Positions 1-12,620 of a stretch of DNA of 64,000 nucleotides are shown here, piece after piece (positions within the stretch are counted from its first letter, which is position 1; every line of letters begins with the position of its first letter). The translations under genes were made by a program, and so were the position numbers. Under the pieces are notes generated by a model. It searched no databases. It was not told the DNA's origin and worked only from the letters and a program-made list of their open reading frames with translations. Source of the DNA: Megalobrama amblycephala (Eukaryota > Chordata > Actinopteri > Cypriniformes > Xenocyprididae); assembly GCF_018812025.1 (NCBI RefSeq), contig NC_063044.1, forward strand, positions 75,549,741 to 75,613,740. The letters are read 5' to 3'.

Positions 1-720
1 CAGGTCTGAATGAATTCATCATATTTTCCTCACATGCTTCACTAAATGTTTATTTCAGCAGGAAGACGACAGAAAAGACGCACAAGTATCGCTGTGCTCG
101 ATGAAAACAACACAGAAATTAGCCTGTCGCTTGATCAAACTGTATAAAGTGTGTTTAATGATCGTGTAAATATGAGAAATACCGTGAACTGCTCGACTCT
201 CCTCAGAAGACTCGACGCTGACTGAAATGACGAGCTGTGACGTCATCGGCCTGAGACGCGCCAGTGTTTACAAACAAACATTGGTCACATATATCTGTCC
301 ATTGATTATTATTAGCTTTTTTGCCCTTAAAGCATTTTTATTCACAGTAAATATTATTTAATAACAATATTTACTAACATCAGTTTCATCAGGTTTCCTC
401 TACCTGTTCTCTCATTTTGTATTTATTATATTCCACACTGCCCTGTGCAAATAACCTTTTGCTGTAGGTTTGACAAATACACCCTTTAAAGTCTTCTTTT
501 AAAATAAATAAATATTTTTTCTTAATCTTTTTCCATTTTTCCCCTACCAGACAACATGTATCTGTATTACAGGCATGTGGTTTTACTCTGCAGTTTTAAT
601 AAAACAAAATGTAAATGTAAACATACATATTCCTTCACATTGTACTTTACAATTCATTTATACATCCATATTTCTAGTAATATACAATATAACAGCTTTA
701 TATAACACATTGTATAAACT
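1..720. repeat. Duplicated non-coding cassette, copy A (left edge cut by window)
   Basis: Positions 1-235 are almost identical to 42310-42535. After a divergent stretch, about 300-400 and 541-720 match 42780-42860 and 43020-43340 in the same order. The cassette is AT-rich, has no coding potential, and contains a CRE palindrome at 238-245. The copy at 42 kb lies upstream of the minus-strand zinc-finger gene, so this copy may be the promoter/leader region of a related gene left of the window; that is inference. Copy A lacks the 134-bp insertion present in copy B and so serves as its empty site (639-643). Confidence 0.8.
238..245. promoter_or_regulatory. CRE-like palindrome TGACGTCA
   Basis: A perfect TGACGTCA octamer, the consensus site for CREB/ATF factors. 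The same octamer is kept at the equivalent place in cassette copy B (42560-42567) although the flanking bases have diverged. This mildly supports function as a promoter element. No transcription start can be seen. Confidence 0.45.
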
Positions 721-2274
721 CATCTGAATAGTTTTTGTCGTCCTTTTGAGCTTAAATAATGTCTCTATATCTCTTAAATCTCTCCCCATATTCCAGGTTG
801 TTTTGCCAGGTTTCTCTAGTTCTGTGTCTATATTATTGAAGCATGTTGTTTTATGAGTTTTCAGAGCACCTACTCTTCTGGGTGAAGGACTAACCTATAA
901 ATCCTGCTCAGAAGACTGATACACTCCCATTTTTTCAAAGAAAAACTCAGAAGCCCTTAAAGAACAATCTGGTTTTTGCACACTTTATTGCAACCCTAAC
1001 CCTAACAATTTGTTCTATGTTGTTTGCATATTCTAATCTAAATACTTGTATTGCCTAATATTTTCCTAGGACTTTCATTATTATTAATTCTTTCATTCTT
1101 ATTGTAATTCCATCTTCCATTGTTAGATAAATAAAGATCACTTTCAAGATGCATCTGTTTGCTTGGCAGCCATATTTGTAATGCTTCTGTGTATCCGTTT
1201 CAAACATTTAAGACAAAGTTATTTGAATTGGGGATTCTGAAATCTCAAAAACTGCTCACCGAACTCTTAATTACACTATTACATAATATTATGTACCAAA
1301 TCAGCAACTAATTTTGGCATTAACTGTCCCTTAAATTTTGTTTCTTATACTTAAGTAGAGTTAAAAAGGCTTATTTTTTAGGCTAGACCAGCCAATGCAC
1401 ATGTGCAGTCCAAGCTCATGTTATTCTTAAAACATAATTGAGTTATCTAATTAGTTAAACTTTATATGTTCTCAAACATATGTTCTCTACATCTCTAAAA
1501 AACATTCTATGGCTTACTATACTTAATAAGGTTAAGTCCTGATGTCCTTTATTTTCAGTCATATCTACATCTTGGGCTGCTTGACAAAACCCAAACCTTT
1601 CCTCATAATGTATTTGCTCCATATTGTTTACTTCTTTCTTAATTGTCTGAATTGCTACTTAAATGCTTATAAAGGCTAAATCCTGCTTTCTTTATAGTAA
1701 TAATTGTTAGTTGTAACTACAATTATTTTACACAGGCAGGATTTTCATTATCTTTGCATTATATCTGGCTCATTGCCCATCTCTCTTTCATTTTGTTTCA
1801 CTGTGTCCATTTTATGCCAACAGAAAGTTTGACCCTTCTGTTTCTCTGGTCATAAATCTTCACACAGAAACCTCAACATACTCACAGACTGGAATCTGTG
1901 TTCCAACAACAGTCATTAGATTAACTATTGCTTTAAAATCTGTCAACTAGAGCGAGAGAGCAAGAGCGTTATATGAACATCAGACGCGCGTTTGGGTTTA
2001 CGGAAGTCGTCGGCAGCGCTGCACAGGTCACTGGACCTCACGAAATCAACAATGTCACCATAGAAGTGTGTTTTTGGTTGTGAGGGAAAGATAACCTTGC
2101 TTCCCAAAGAACACAGCGTTATGTAAAGCTGACAGTTTTGTGCTCACACATTTAATTGATGCGCTCTCGACATGTGTTATTAAAATAACCATAGAAACCT
2201 ATAGTTGCAACCAATTTTTTATTGGTTAAAATGAATGGAGAATATCTCGTGTTTTTCCGAGGCTGCTCGAGCCC
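721..2274. other. Intergenic AT-rich DNA, no gene seen
   Basis: No ORF or exon with family similarity was found. Two telomere-like hexamers (CCCTAA) occur near 993-1004. From about 1950 the sequence becomes less AT-rich and runs into the truncated end of the TRIM A SPRY exon, so a mobile-element or rearrangement boundary probably lies near 2270. Confidence 0.5.
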
Positions 2275-2699
2275 TCAGGATCGGCGCTTTGTGAATGTGT
2301 GTAGATGTGTGTTAGTTACAGGATCAGAGAATGACAGTGTTCCTCCGTCATAGTCCAGATACACTCTCACACGATCAAGATCCTGATTAACACGAAAACC
2401 ATAACCAGACCGTCTGTATCTAATACTCCACATATCATGAGTGCCCAAGAAATCATCTCCCTTCCTCTGGTTTGATGCTGTAGTTACTCCAAGAATCCAC
2501 CATGAACTCCATTTAACCTCTATATCCCAGCAGTGTTTTCCTGAGTTATACCCCTCTGAACCCAGAACACAGAAATCCAGGTCAAATCTCTCTGGATTAT
2601 CAGGAACAGGTTGATCAATCCTGCTGTATCCCATTCTGGTCAGATCATCAGACAGGACGAGACGTTTATTCGCCGTGTTTGGATCCAGAATCACAGGCG
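2275..2699 (-). CDS. TRIM A exon 6: PRY-SPRY (B30.2), C-terminally truncated
   Basis: The exon begins after an AG acceptor at the PRY motif (LDPNTA), giving the junction codon Thr with the upstream 119-bp exon. PRY/SPRY hallmarks are visible: PDNPERFD, VLGSEG, HCWDIEV, WILGVTTAS, LDYDGGTLSFSD and THLHTF. The B30.2 domain binds target proteins. After THLHTFTK the sequence departs from paralogue B and stops within four residues, losing about 25 residues that copy B still has. The reading frame open further upstream (to 2799) is intron. Confidence 0.85.
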
Positions 2700-3056
2700 C
2701 TGATGAGACACAATCAACAGATGCTTTTATTCTGATGTTCATATAATGATCAAGAGTGAACCCAACACAGATTATTATGAATAGCTTGTTTGCAATCACA
2801 TGATTCTGATGACGTGTGACATTCAGATGGAGGGCAGGAAGTGAAAAGCAGAATGGATGAGATGGAGGAAAGTGCTTAATGTACTGGTTTAGAAGCTATT
2901 ACAAGAGAGGTATAAACAGAAAATCACAACATATGTTTGACGTGATCCTTATGTTATAAAGAGGAGCGATTTTTCTACTGAATTGTAATATTTTTGTCTA
3001 TCGTTGTGACGGTAGCAACTTCTCCAGTGCCTGGTTGAGTTAAGCACCTCAAGTCT

Positions 3057-4026
3057 TTAAGGTGCCATCGAACGTTTTTTTACAAGATGTAATATAAGCC
3101 TAAGGTGTCCCCTGAATGTGTCTGTGAAGTTTCAACTCAAAATACCCAATATTTTTTAATACATTTTTTTAACTACCTATTTTGCGGCATAATTAGAAAT
3201 GCACAGATTCAGGGTTGCGGCCCCTTTAAATCTGGCGCTCCCCCGCCCACGAGCTCGCGCTTGCCTTGAACAGCATAAACAAAGTTCACACAGCTAATAT
3301 AACCCTCAAAATGGATCTTTACAAAGTGTTCGTCATGCATACTGCATGCATGCATCGGATTATGTGAGTAAAGTATTTATTTGGATGTTTAAATTTGATT
3401 CTGAATGAGTTTGATAGTAGCTAGGCTGCAGCTAACGGGCTAAAGCTAACATTACACACTGTTAGAGAGATTTATAAAGAATGAAGTTGTGTTTATGAAT
3501 TATACAGACTGCAAGTGTTTAAAAATGAAAATAGCGACGGCTCTCTTGTCTCCGTGAATACAGTAAGAAACGATGGTAACTTTAACCACATTTAACAGTA
3601 AATTAGCAACATGCTAACGAAACATTTAGAAAGACAGTTTACAAATATCACTAAAAATATCATGTTATCATGGATCATGTCAGTTATTATTGCTCCATCT
3701 GCCATTTTTCGCTGTTGTTCTTGCTTGCTTACCTAGTCTGATGATTCAGCTGTGCACAGATCCAGACGTTAATACTGGCTGCCCTTGTGTAATGCATTGA
3801 ACATGGGCTGGCATATGCAAATATTGGGGGCGTACATATTAATGATCCAGACTGTTACGTGTTGAGATTCGCCTGTTCTTCCGAGGTCTTTTAAATAAAT
3901 GAGATTTATATAAGAAGGAGGAAACAATGGAGTTTGAGACTCACTGTATGTCATTTCCATGTACTGAACTCTTGTTATTTAACTATGCCAAGATAAATTC
4001 AATTTTTAATTCTAGGGCACCTTTAA
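3057..4026. mobile_element. TTAA-flanked MITE, family 1, long copy
   Basis: Ends are TTAAGGTGCC on the left and GGCACCTTTAA on the right, an inverted repeat bounded by TTAA, the target used by piggyBac and Kolobok elements. Its left subterminal region also occurs, inverted, in the short copy at 22169-22345. No transposase is encoded; a short ORF at 3769-3960 has no family match. It sits in the last intron of TRIM A. Confidence 0.75.
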
Positions 4027-4847
4027 GTATGCAACTTTAAGGCGTCATTTCCCTTTACCTACAGGAATGTCTAAATAAATATGTGAATGTCTGTATTATA
4101 TGTCTATATACTATATAGAGTCTTTAAAATAATCCCTTAAACAGTTCTCTAAGGTTGTAAAATGATATTGTTGCCATGGACACGTTATTTGTTAATACAG
4201 ATAGGGAATGCTATGTTTGTAATTTCATCAATGTTTATGTGAATAAAAGCATAAATTAAAATTTTTAGCACATAAAGTGGCGGATTAAAAGACTTTGATT
4301 GAACCTGCTCGCTCTGTGTGTAACATTTAAGGTGAAGTTTTACAGAACATGTTATACTAAGGAAAATTACACTTAAGGTGCTTTATGCAAATGGGCACGG
4401 GCATCATTCTACTCCAGAAAACAAATGAAAGCATACAATAACTTTTTTGTTAGTGGGTGCATGAGTAAGTTGTATTAACTTTTGACAAAGTGGCCACAGT
4501 ACACACAAGCATTATCTGACTCAGCTCCTCCTGACCACAGACTTAGGATTACAAGCCACTTTTTCTTGTGTTGTTCAGTCAATTTCTTGCATTTTTCCCC
4601 CTGATAAACAACAACTTTTGGTACACGATAAAAGCTCAATTAGAGCAAAACACAGGCATTTCATAGTGTTTCCTAATGTAGAAAATCACTTCCTGCCCTC
4701 CATCCGTATTTCGTGCCACCCCGTGATGTCATGTGCAAACAACCTTTTATGACACTCATCCTGTTGATCAAACACATCAGACATTTTCCTCTGATCACTG
4801 TCAGTGCTGTTATTAGTTTCACACTCATTTTATCATCAACTACACAC
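4027..4847. other. TRIM A intron sequence, no further element identified
   Basis: AT-rich intron sequence between the MITE and the 119-bp exon. No coding or structured element was recognised. Confidence 0.5.
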
Positions 4848-4870
4848 ATCTATCTATCTATCTATCTATC
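4848..4870. repeat. (ATCT)n microsatellite
   Basis: Nearly six uninterrupted ATCT units in the intron beside the 119-bp TRIM exon. No such run was seen at the equivalent intron of TRIM B. Confidence 0.9.
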
Positions 4871-4936
4871 ATGAAGAACCTTTAACTCTCCACCCATCCA
4901 TCATTTCCAGCTCAGATCTTCTGCTGTCAGACTCAC

Positions 4937-5055
4937 TGTATTGGACGATGTTCTGCATCTTCATCCAGACTCTGAACAGCAGGTTCCACAAGTAACGTGG
5001 CACATGAATCAAAGCTCCAGAAGCCATCTGTGGATCCGGCTGTGAGCTCTGGACT
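4937..5055 (-). CDS. TRIM A exon 5 (119 bp, pre-SPRY linker)
   Basis: Bounded by AG upstream and GT (gtgagt) downstream. It encodes a linker with DPQMASGALIHVPRYL and WMKMQNIVQY, the segment before the PRY motif in fish TRIM35/NF7-like proteins. It enters in phase 2 and leaves in phase 1, matching its neighbours. The copy in TRIM B (27581-27699) has the same length. Confidence 0.85.
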
Positions 5056-5136
5056 CTGGAAGAACATTCAGGAGTCAGAACTGCAGTGGCTTTGGATCAG
5101 AACCAGAGAGACCAGAGACAGGAGCAGATCACTCAC

Positions 5137-5159
5137 CTTTCCATAGAGACTGGAAACTC
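5137..5159 (-). CDS. TRIM A exon 4 (23-bp micro-exon)
   Basis: A 23-bp exon between a ctgcag acceptor and a gtgag donor, encoding EFPVSME plus two bases of Arg. TRIM genes characteristically have a 23-bp exon at this place. Length and phase match TRIM B (27781-27803). Confidence 0.85.
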
Positions 5160-5236
5160 CTGCAGAACAAACACACCATTTATCATCAAGAACTCAATCA
5201 ATGAACCAATGATCAACCAATGATCTGAAATCAGAC

Positions 5237-5467
5237 CTTCAGAAAGCAGACGTCACTGGCTTTCATCATCTCCTCCATGTCTTTGATTGTGTGTGAAAGA
5301 GCTGAGATGTGTCTGTTCATCTCCTCCAGCTTCTCCTTCATCATCTGCTTCTTCTGCTCCTCTTCCTCCCTCAGAGCAGTGATTGTAGCTTCTTCTTCAT
5401 CTCTGAGAAACTGATGAAGCTTCTCAAACTGCTGTTTAATCTGACGCTCTGTGTGCTCAGCTTGAGA
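5237..5467 (-). CDS. TRIM A exon 3 (231 bp, coiled coil)
   Basis: Encodes 77 residues rich in Glu, Lys and Leu with heptad pattern (for example [17 protein letters not shown] and [14 protein letters not shown]). This is the TRIM coiled coil used for antiparallel dimerisation. Phase 0 at both ends, with AG/GT borders. Same size as in TRIM B (27881-28111). The plus-strand ORF here is a shadow. Confidence 0.9.
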
Positions 5468-5655
5468 CTGAAATCAGATCACATTCACTTCAATCATCTC
5501 AATCAACACACATCAACACTTCACATCAATAATATCAGAGATAAACTCAGATACCGACATATAACGGATCCAGAAGCAGATTGATGCTCGTTATTTACAG
5601 AAATAATACACTGGAATCCATTATGTTAAATATATCAGATCATAGCTGTATATAG

Positions 5656-5663
5656 TGATCCTA
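5656..5663. repeat. LINE target-site duplication, left copy (TGATCCTA)
   Basis: TGATCCTA is repeated at 9421-9428, directly flanking the LINE. The TRIM B intron shows the unoccupied site at about 29421-29432. Confidence 0.85.
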
Positions 5664-8600
5664 GAGCTAGAGCTTAGAGCTAAACCATGACAAACCAGGG
5701 CCCAGATCAGGACGCAGACAAACTGGCTAAACCGACCGTCTGCTAGCCGCCTCACGTCACAGAACTCAGATAATTCACAGCACATAGAAACTCTTTCACC
5801 TAGATATTATCACATAGAGACTGTGTCTGTACCTCGAACTAGTAAATACAAAAAACTTCCGAAACCTTTTAAGGGTAAAAATTTAATTGATGTTCAAAAA
5901 ATGAAAATCACAGATAAATCAGATAAACAAATGATAAAGCTTGGGTTACTGAATATTAGATCTATTTCTTCAAAAGCACTTATTGTAAATGAAATTATCA
6001 CAGACAATAAACTAGACTTGCTGTGTTTGACAGAAACCTGGCTAAAACCAGACGATTACATTACTTTAAATGAATCTAGTCCTCAAGGTTATGATTATCG
6101 ACACAATCCTCGACAGAAAGGCAAAGGGGGAGGTGTTGCTGTAATTTATAGTAATATATTCAGAATCATTCAAAAGAATTTCAAATATAATTCCTTTGAA
6201 GTGATGGTGCTTTATGTAACATTATGTAAGTTGACATTTGTGCTGGCTACTGTATACAGGCCACCAAGGCACCATACTGACTTTATCAAAGAATTTGCTG
6301 ATTTTCTATCAGAGTTAGTACTGGCTGCGGATAAAGTCCTTGTTGTTGGTGATTTTAATATCCATGTAGATAATAATAAAGACGCATTTGGATTGGCATT
6401 TGCAGACATTTTAAACTCTATTGGAGTTAGACAACACGTGTCAGGACCCACTCATTGTCGTAATCATACCTTAGATCTAATACTGTCGCATGGAATTGAT
6501 ATTGATGCTGTTGAAATCCTACCGCAGAGCGATGATATATCAGATCATTATTTAGTCTCGTGTATAATACAATTAGCCAAGGCTACAAAACCACCACCCA
6601 GCCATAAATATTGTAGAACCATCACGTCTACCACTAAAGATTGCTTTATAAATAATCTCCCCGAGCAGTTTCATCGCCTTAGTATACCTGACAACTTAGA
6701 AGAACTCGATGCTGCAACAGAAACTATTGGCTCTCTCTTTTCCAGCACATTAGATGCAGTCGCTCCTTTACGTCTAAAGAAGATTAAGGAAACTAATCCA
6801 ACGCCGTGGTATGATGAGCACACTCGGGCTCTAAAACGAGCTGTTAGAAAAGCTGAACGTAGTTGGAAGAAAACAAAACTAGAAGTTTTTCGCCTTTCAT
6901 GGAAAGAAAAAATGATTGAGTACAGAACGGCTATAAGAAATGCTAGATCTACTTATTTTTCAAATCTCTTAATAGAAAACAAACATAATCCTAGGTATTT
7001 ATTTGACACAGTGGCTAAATTAACTAGAAACAGAGATTCAACTGCTGACGTTTCCATAGAGCACAGCAGTAATGACTTTATGAACTTCTTTACTTGCAAG
7101 ATTGATAATATTAGAGAGAAAATTAAAAACATGCAACCGTCTACAGTTTCGCTTCAGACAGTGCACTGTAGTGTCCCTGAGGTAAAACTAGAATCATTCG
7201 CCGCTATAGGAGAGGAAGAATTATCTAAACTTATCAAATCATCAAAATCAACGACATGTATGTTAGACCCAATGCCGACTAAACTACTGAAAGAAATGCT
7301 TCCAGAGGTCGTAGGTCCACTTCTTGATATAATTAATTCATCGTTAACACTAGGATACGTGCCAAAAACTTTTAAGCAGGCTATTATTAAACCTCTTATT
7401 AAAAAACCTCAACTAGATCCGAGAGATTTAGTAAATTACAGGCCAATCTCGAATCTACCTTTTCTGTCAAAGATACTAGAAAAGGCAGTTTCATCACAAC
7501 TGTGTTCCTTTTTAGAAAGAAATGGAATCTGTGAGGATTTCCAGTCAGGATTTAGACCGTACCATAGTACTGAGACTGCTCTTGTTAGAGTTACAAACGA
7601 TCTACTCTTATCATCCGATCGTGGCTGTATTTCTCTATTAGTGTTATTAGATCTCAGTGCTGCTTTTGACACTATCGATCACAACATTCTTTTAAAAAGA
7701 CTTGAAAACTATATTGGCATTAGTGGAATTGCTTTGGCATGGTTCAAATCGTACTTATCTGACCGTTATCAGTCTGTAATAATTAATGAAGAGATGTCGT
7801 ATCGATCACAGGTTCAGTATGGAGTACCACAAGGCTCAGTACTAGGACCGTTGCTTTTCACTCTGTACATGCTGCCCTTAGGAGAGATAATTAGGAAGCA
7901 TGGTGTTAGTTTTCACTGCTACGCTGACGATACTCAGCTCTATATTTCCTCGCGCCCTGACGAAACCTACAAATTCACAAAACTAACAGAATGCATAGCT
8001 GACATTAAAAACTGGATGACAAGAAATTTCTTATTATTAAATTCAGAAAAAACTGATATCCTAATCTTTGGACCAAAAACTTCCTCACGAAAAAACCTTG
8101 AATACTCTCTAACACTTGACGGGTGCTCCATTAAATCTTCGTCCTCAGTTAGGAACTTGGGTGTGCTCTTCGATACCAATCTTTCATTTGAAAGTCATGT
8201 TTCTAGTATCTGTAAAACCGCCTTCTTCCATCTAAAAAATATATCTAAATTACGACATATGCTCTCAATGACAAATGCGGAACAGTTGATTCATGCATTC
8301 ATGACCTCAAGACTAGATTACTGTAACGCTCTACTGGGTGGTTGTTCTGCTCGGCTTTTAAACAGACTACAGTTGGTCCAAAATGCGGCAGCTAGAGTTC
8401 TTACTAGAACCAGAAAGTATGACCATATTAGCCCAGTTCTGTCAACATTACATTGGCTCCCTATTAAACATCGTATAGATTTTAAAATCTTGCTACTTAC
8501 TTATAAAGCACTAAATGGTTTAGCTCCCCAGTACCTAAGTGAGCTCTTAATGCATTATAGTCCTTCACGTTTATTGCGATCTCAGAATTCAGGCCAGTTG

Positions 8601-9420
8601 ATAATACCCAGAATATCAAAATCAACTGAAGGCGGCAGATCCTTTTCCTATTTAGCACCTAAACTCTGGAACAATCTTCCTAGCATTGTTCGGGAAGCAG
8701 ACACACTCTGTCAGTTTAAATCTAGACTAAAAACACATCTCTTTGCTCTTGCATACACATAACACATTATCAATACATTAACATTTTTCAAATCCGTTAA
8801 AGGATTGTTACGCTGCAATAATTAGGTCGGCCGGAACCGAGAACATTTCCTATAACACTAGATATACCTGTACATCAGAATAAGAATGGCATCTACGCTA
8901 ATATCTGTCTCTCTGCTTATCCCGAGGTTTTCCGGGTGCTGGATCCAGGCCGTATCCAGATCAGATGGAGAACCTGTGTCTGGACCTGACTACAACGCAG
9001 CCCAGGAGACAATGGGCCTACAGATCCAGTTCTGGCTGCATAGATTTTTAAATCCCCGTATCCGCTTACAAATATATATATATAATCTATTTTTAATCTC
9101 TATAATAAAAATGTATAATTCAGATTTTGATCTCCATATCCATTTACATATATTATATATATCTTCCAAGGGGTTTTTTCCCTCCTAGGACTTTTTTCCC
9201 ACGCTGGGTTTTCTCCTAGGGGGTTTTTTCCACCCCTGGGAGTCAGCCGACATTGGCTTAATGTAGCACCATCTTGTATATGTTACATATTACCACGCTT
9301 GTTTGTACAGCTTATTTTTAACCACTTCCCTTTTTTTCTGTGCGTCTAATATGTAAAGCTGCTTTGAAACAATTACCAATTGTAAAAGCGCTATATAAAT
9401 AAATTTGACTTGACTTGACT
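5664..9420 (+). mobile_element. L2/CR1-type LINE retrotransposon, apparently full length
   Basis: About 3.76 kb inserted in an intron of TRIM A, antisense to the gene. The left boundary is defined by comparison with the empty site in TRIM B and by the 8-bp direct repeat. It has a roughly 240-bp 5' region, one intact ORF (endonuclease plus reverse transcriptase), and a 3' UTR ending in a short (TTGAC)n tail, as usual for this LINE group in cyprinids. The uninterrupted ORF and perfect target duplication point to a young insertion. Confidence 0.9.
5901..8762 (+). CDS. LINE ORF2-type polyprotein: AP endonuclease + reverse transcriptase
   Basis: An intact 953-residue reading frame from the first ATG (5901); the frame is open further upstream but without an ATG. 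The N-terminal third is an apurinic-type endonuclease ([26 protein letters not shown]), which nicks target DNA. The middle is reverse transcriptase with [24 protein letters not shown] and the catalytic YADDTQLY. The C-terminus has the usual LINE thumb and [13 protein letters not shown] region. It copies element RNA by target-primed reverse transcription in the nucleus. No separate ORF1 was seen, common for this group. All key residues visible are intact, so activity is plausible. Confidence 0.92.
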   Translation: MKITDKSDKQMIKLGLLNIRSISSKALIVNEIITDNKLDLLCLTETWLKPDDYITLNESSPQGYDYRHNPRQKGKGGGVAVIYSNIFRIIQKNFKYNSFEVMVLYVTLCKLTFVLATVYRPPRHHTDFIKEFADFLSELVLAADKVLVVGDFNIHVDNNKDAFGLAFADILNSIGVRQHVSGPTHCRNHTLDLILSHGIDIDAVEILPQSDDISDHYLVSCIIQLAKATKPPPSHKYCRTITSTTKDCFINNLPEQFHRLSIPDNLEELDAATETIGSLFSSTLDAVAPLRLKKIKETNPTPWYDEHTRALKRAVRKAERSWKKTKLEVFRLSWKEKMIEYRTAIRNARSTYFSNLLIENKHNPRYLFDTVAKLTRNRDSTADVSIEHSSNDFMNFFTCKIDNIREKIKNMQPSTVSLQTVHCSVPEVKLESFAAIGEEELSKLIKSSKSTTCMLDPMPTKLLKEMLPEVVGPLLDIINSSLTLGYVPKTFKQAIIKPLIKKPQLDPRDLVNYRPISNLPFLSKILEKAVSSQLCSFLERNGICEDFQSGFRPYHSTETALVRVTNDLLLSSDRGCISLLVLLDLSAAFDTIDHNILLKRLENYIGISGIALAWFKSYLSDRYQSVIINEEMSYRSQVQYGVPQGSVLGPLLFTLYMLPLGEIIRKHGVSFHCYADDTQLYISSRPDETYKFTKLTECIADIKNWMTRNFLLLNSEKTDILIFGPKTSSRKNLEYSLTLDGCSIKSSSSVRNLGVLFDTNLSFESHVSSICKTAFFHLKNISKLRHMLSMTNAEQLIHAFMTSRLDYCNALLGGCSARLLNRLQLVQNAAARVLTRTRKYDHISPVLSTLHWLPIKHRIDFKILLLTYKALNGLAPQYLSELLMHYSPSRLLRSQNSGQLIIPRISKSTEGGRSFSYLAPKLWNNLPSIVREADTLCQFKSRLKTHLFALAYT

Positions 9421-9428
9421 TGATCCTA
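9421..9428. repeat. LINE target-site duplication, right copy (TGATCCTA)
   Basis: Direct repeat of 5656-5663, immediately after the (TTGAC)n tail. Confidence 0.85.
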
Positions 9429-9464
9429 CAGCTGTAATGAAAATGACTGATTCTGTTTCCTCAC

Positions 9465-9560
9465 CTTGATGTGTTGAACTGTTTTCTCAAACTCTCCTTT
9501 CATTTCTTCATTGTGTTGAAGTTTCTTCTGTAAGGACTTCAGTGCTGTATTGAGCTCCTC
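9465..9560 (-). CDS. TRIM A exon 2 (96 bp, start of coiled coil)
   Basis: Exactly 96 bp, phase 0 both sides, encoding 32 residues starting EELNTALKSLQKKLQHNEEM. Acceptor tag before and donor gtgagg after. The 96-bp exon between B-box and main coiled coil is a conserved TRIM feature; TRIM B has it at 29466-29561. Confidence 0.88.
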
Positions 9561-11599
9561 CTACAATTGACCAAAACACAGAAATCAGCAGATAACAGTG
9601 AAGAGAAGAAAAGACAGTGATATGATCATATATTGATGCGGAAACATATGCCCCATCCTGATTTCTTCTGTTTTTGTTAACATCTCAAACTAAACTGATT
9701 CAGAAATCAAGTGAAGTTCATACACGTAATTTAGCCCATCTAATCTTCCAATCAACAGCCTGAGTATATAAGCAGCCGCTTACCTCTCTTCAGTCTCAGC
9801 TGTTCCAGCATCCGGTAGTGCCGTACTGAACAATGTCCGACACCACGGAAATTCCACCATCTCCCTTCAGACGACAAACAGTCACATCTCGCGTAAGATC
9901 GGATCTCACAGATCCAAACACAGATGCTCTTTCTGAGCGTTCATACAGACCATGCTCCGGATGACCACTCTCTCCTACACCCTCAAGATCGCCCGTTTAA
10001 CTGCACATCATCAGTCTTCTTCACAGACTTCATCTCTTCATTCTACACCAATTCTACCAATTTCAAATGGTTTGCCAACAGCCAACGTCAAGTCCTCTCC
10101 AGCTCTGGAATTAATTTCTCCCGCAGATCATCAAAAGCTAAACTCTACGATCTTCTTTCATTCAACAGTTCCAGCATGCCAAAAAAACACTTCAACATCA
10201 TAAAAGCAAGACTCAGAAGTTTCTCTTTCGACCTGGTGTCCTGAACATAAACATTTACAGCACACTAATCTACAGGCCGCCGCGGCACGCACGCACTTCC
10301 TCATCTGCCGTTTTTCTGCACGGTCAACAACAGCGGCCGCAAAAACAGTCCCGCTGCTTTTCCAGCTCTTCCCACATGCAGTTCCACTCTTCAGGCAAGA
10401 ACTATCCAAACTTACTCCTGTGTCTCGTACTGTACTTCCTTCTATGGATTATGAAGTGAAGCCTCTTGAATCTTGAAGCTTTAAAAAATAAATAAATAAA
10501 TTTACAGCAGCCATAAACCAGCCAGTGCAGCCAAAGAATATAGATGTACAGCTCAGTCATTCCATTAAGCAAATAAAAGCCTGGCAATGTTAAACGTGTA
10601 GTTTTCTGATAATGTAGTTCTTTTTTATCTTTTTCATGATAACCCATGCGCCAGGATGCCTTCACAGTTGGTTATTTTTCTCTCACCCCCAAACTAACCT
10701 AATCAGAAAGCAGATCCTAGCGTGAGGCTGCCTCCGCTAGTGGTCCCTCACCCTCCCTCTATCCTTCTACTACAATTTGCCTCATTCCTCTCCTCCCTTC
10801 TGTTCCCCAATTTCTTCTAACATTCTTCATTCACAGATCCTAGCGTGAGGTTGCCTCCGCAAATGATCTCAACACTCCTTTCGCCCACCAACCAACTCCT
10901 TTCTCTCACTTCAGCCATCTTGGACACCAGTCAGTAATGGAGCCCTCCTCCCAGCATCCATCTTTTTCCAACACCAAACACTTCTTCAGGTCTGAGTCGC
11001 TTGCCAGCTCATTCTCTCGCAACAGCAGTCACTCTTCCAGCTCCTCCCAATGCAGTTACCATGGAACAACCTCCATTCTCAACCCATAACCATTCCCTAA
11101 TTCCAGGTGCAGACATTGATCTTCCTCTTTTGGAGCAGTCATTTTTATATCTACCTCAAGCTTTGCAGCTAAGTTTGCTGCCTCTCTCTTCTCCAATCAT
11201 TATTTCCCAGTTAGTTAGTGAAATGGACACAATCCAGACAAAAATTTCCAACCAGTTATTTCTTTCAGGCCTGACAGAACATTTCAGCCGCAGTCTGGAA
11301 AGTATATCTGACTCCAGCTTGATCTGCAATAACTTATAATCCGCAACAGCTGGACACGATATAGTGGAAGGCCTCATCAAAAAGAACTAGATTCCGGATT
11401 TATGATCTGCCCCTTTTGATTTTCCACCTTTGTAATTATTCAGCATAAGCCCAATTGGAGTAACCAAATTAGATGAATTCTCCACCACCACAACATAGAC
11501 CAAGCAATCATTCTCAAAAACCTGTATCACATAGTAGCAGCCTATCTATGGGATTCTGAAATGTTAAATACCCCTTAGAATTTCCGCCTGTTACCAGTT

Positions 11600-12262
11600 C
11601 ATCATCATAGATGAACATATCCCAGGTCACCAAAATAAAATCACAGATGCTTTATCTCATTTTTCAAATTTAGAACATTGGCTCTGGAAGCAGACTCCAT
11701 AACAACTCCAATTCCTCCTGATTCAGAACTCACATTCATCTGGCCCATTCCCTCAAGACATCTTCATACCACATCCACAAGTACCATACTGCAAGCCGTT
11801 TCTCCCATAATGCCCCAAACCTACCGAACAGCTTGGAGTTCTATCAAAAAACTTCCACAGAGCTTACAACATGGTTTTTCCCAGAGTTTTCCCTCCTCTC
11901 AATATCCTCCTTCATCTCTTACCTCCATTATACCAATTCAATTCAGCCAGGAACAATCAAAGTCTACCTCAGTGGCATCCATTGCTCTCCAAGTTCATCC
12001 ATGGCCAACAGTGCCCCGACTTTTCAAGTCCCCAGATATCTCTCCTCATCAAAGGTTTACAAAACCAATCCCCCTCAGCCAAACACCAGACAACTTTTAA
12101 CCATCCATTTTTCTTCTCATCTTTCTGCATAGATGCAGCCATCACAGCAGCCCAGAGCCCAAATTAAAATGACCTGTCAATGGTGGTCGCACGCCTTTAA
12201 AACAACATATGTTCGGATCTACATCACAAACACTAGCATCTTTCTGAGTCTCCCTACTATTT
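11600..12262 (+). pseudogene. RNase H end and tyrosine recombinase remnant of the DIRS-like element
   Basis: Around 11612-11650 the frame reads IPGHQNKITDALSHF, the C-terminal RNase H motif of DIRS polyproteins. The recombinase N-terminal core follows in shifting frames (FSLLSISSFISYLH and IKVYLSGIHCS near 11890-12000). Near 12140-12262 come remnants of the C-terminal box (DAAITAAQ) and the catalytic-Tyr region (TYVRIYITNTSIF). The middle of the recombinase, including the first catalytic Arg region, is deleted, and several frameshifts are present. It cannot encode an active enzyme. Confidence 0.7.
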
Positions 12263-12279
12263 TTGCATCTCCCTGCTTA

Positions 12280-12620
12280 CAAGCCCCACAGGGCTCGTAT
12301 TCATCTGGATGCAGTGAGAGCTCTCCCTTTTCGGATGTGTGTTAGCTACCACTCCTGGAGTGGGCTTTCCCATTCAAATTGCTGTGTAGGCTCCCCCGTC
12401 CAGATACTGTGCAGGCTCTCCTGTTCGACTTGCAGAGTGAGCCTCCCATTTATTTATCAGGGGCTCTCTCCTTCGAAATGCAGCGGGAGCTCTCCCGGTC
12501 GAATCGCAGTGTGAGCTTCCGTTCAGGCACCGTGGGGGCTCTCCCTTTCTGAATCGCAATGTGATTCTTCATGTTTTTAACCATGGAGGCTCTCCCTTTC
12601 AGATCGCTGTGTGGGCCCTC
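12280..12620. repeat. Degenerate minisatellite, unit about 30-40 bp
   Basis: A loosely repeated unit of the type GGCTCTCCCnTTCGAATCGC recurs about eight to ten times with substitutions and length changes. It directly follows the recombinase remnant and probably belongs to the terminal part of the DIRS-like element. Several overlapping ORFs here are by-products of the repeat. Confidence 0.6.

Noticed and set aside
993..1004. Telomere-like CCCTAA repeats
   Set aside because: Only two units here and fewer than two near 19195; too short to indicate a former telomere.
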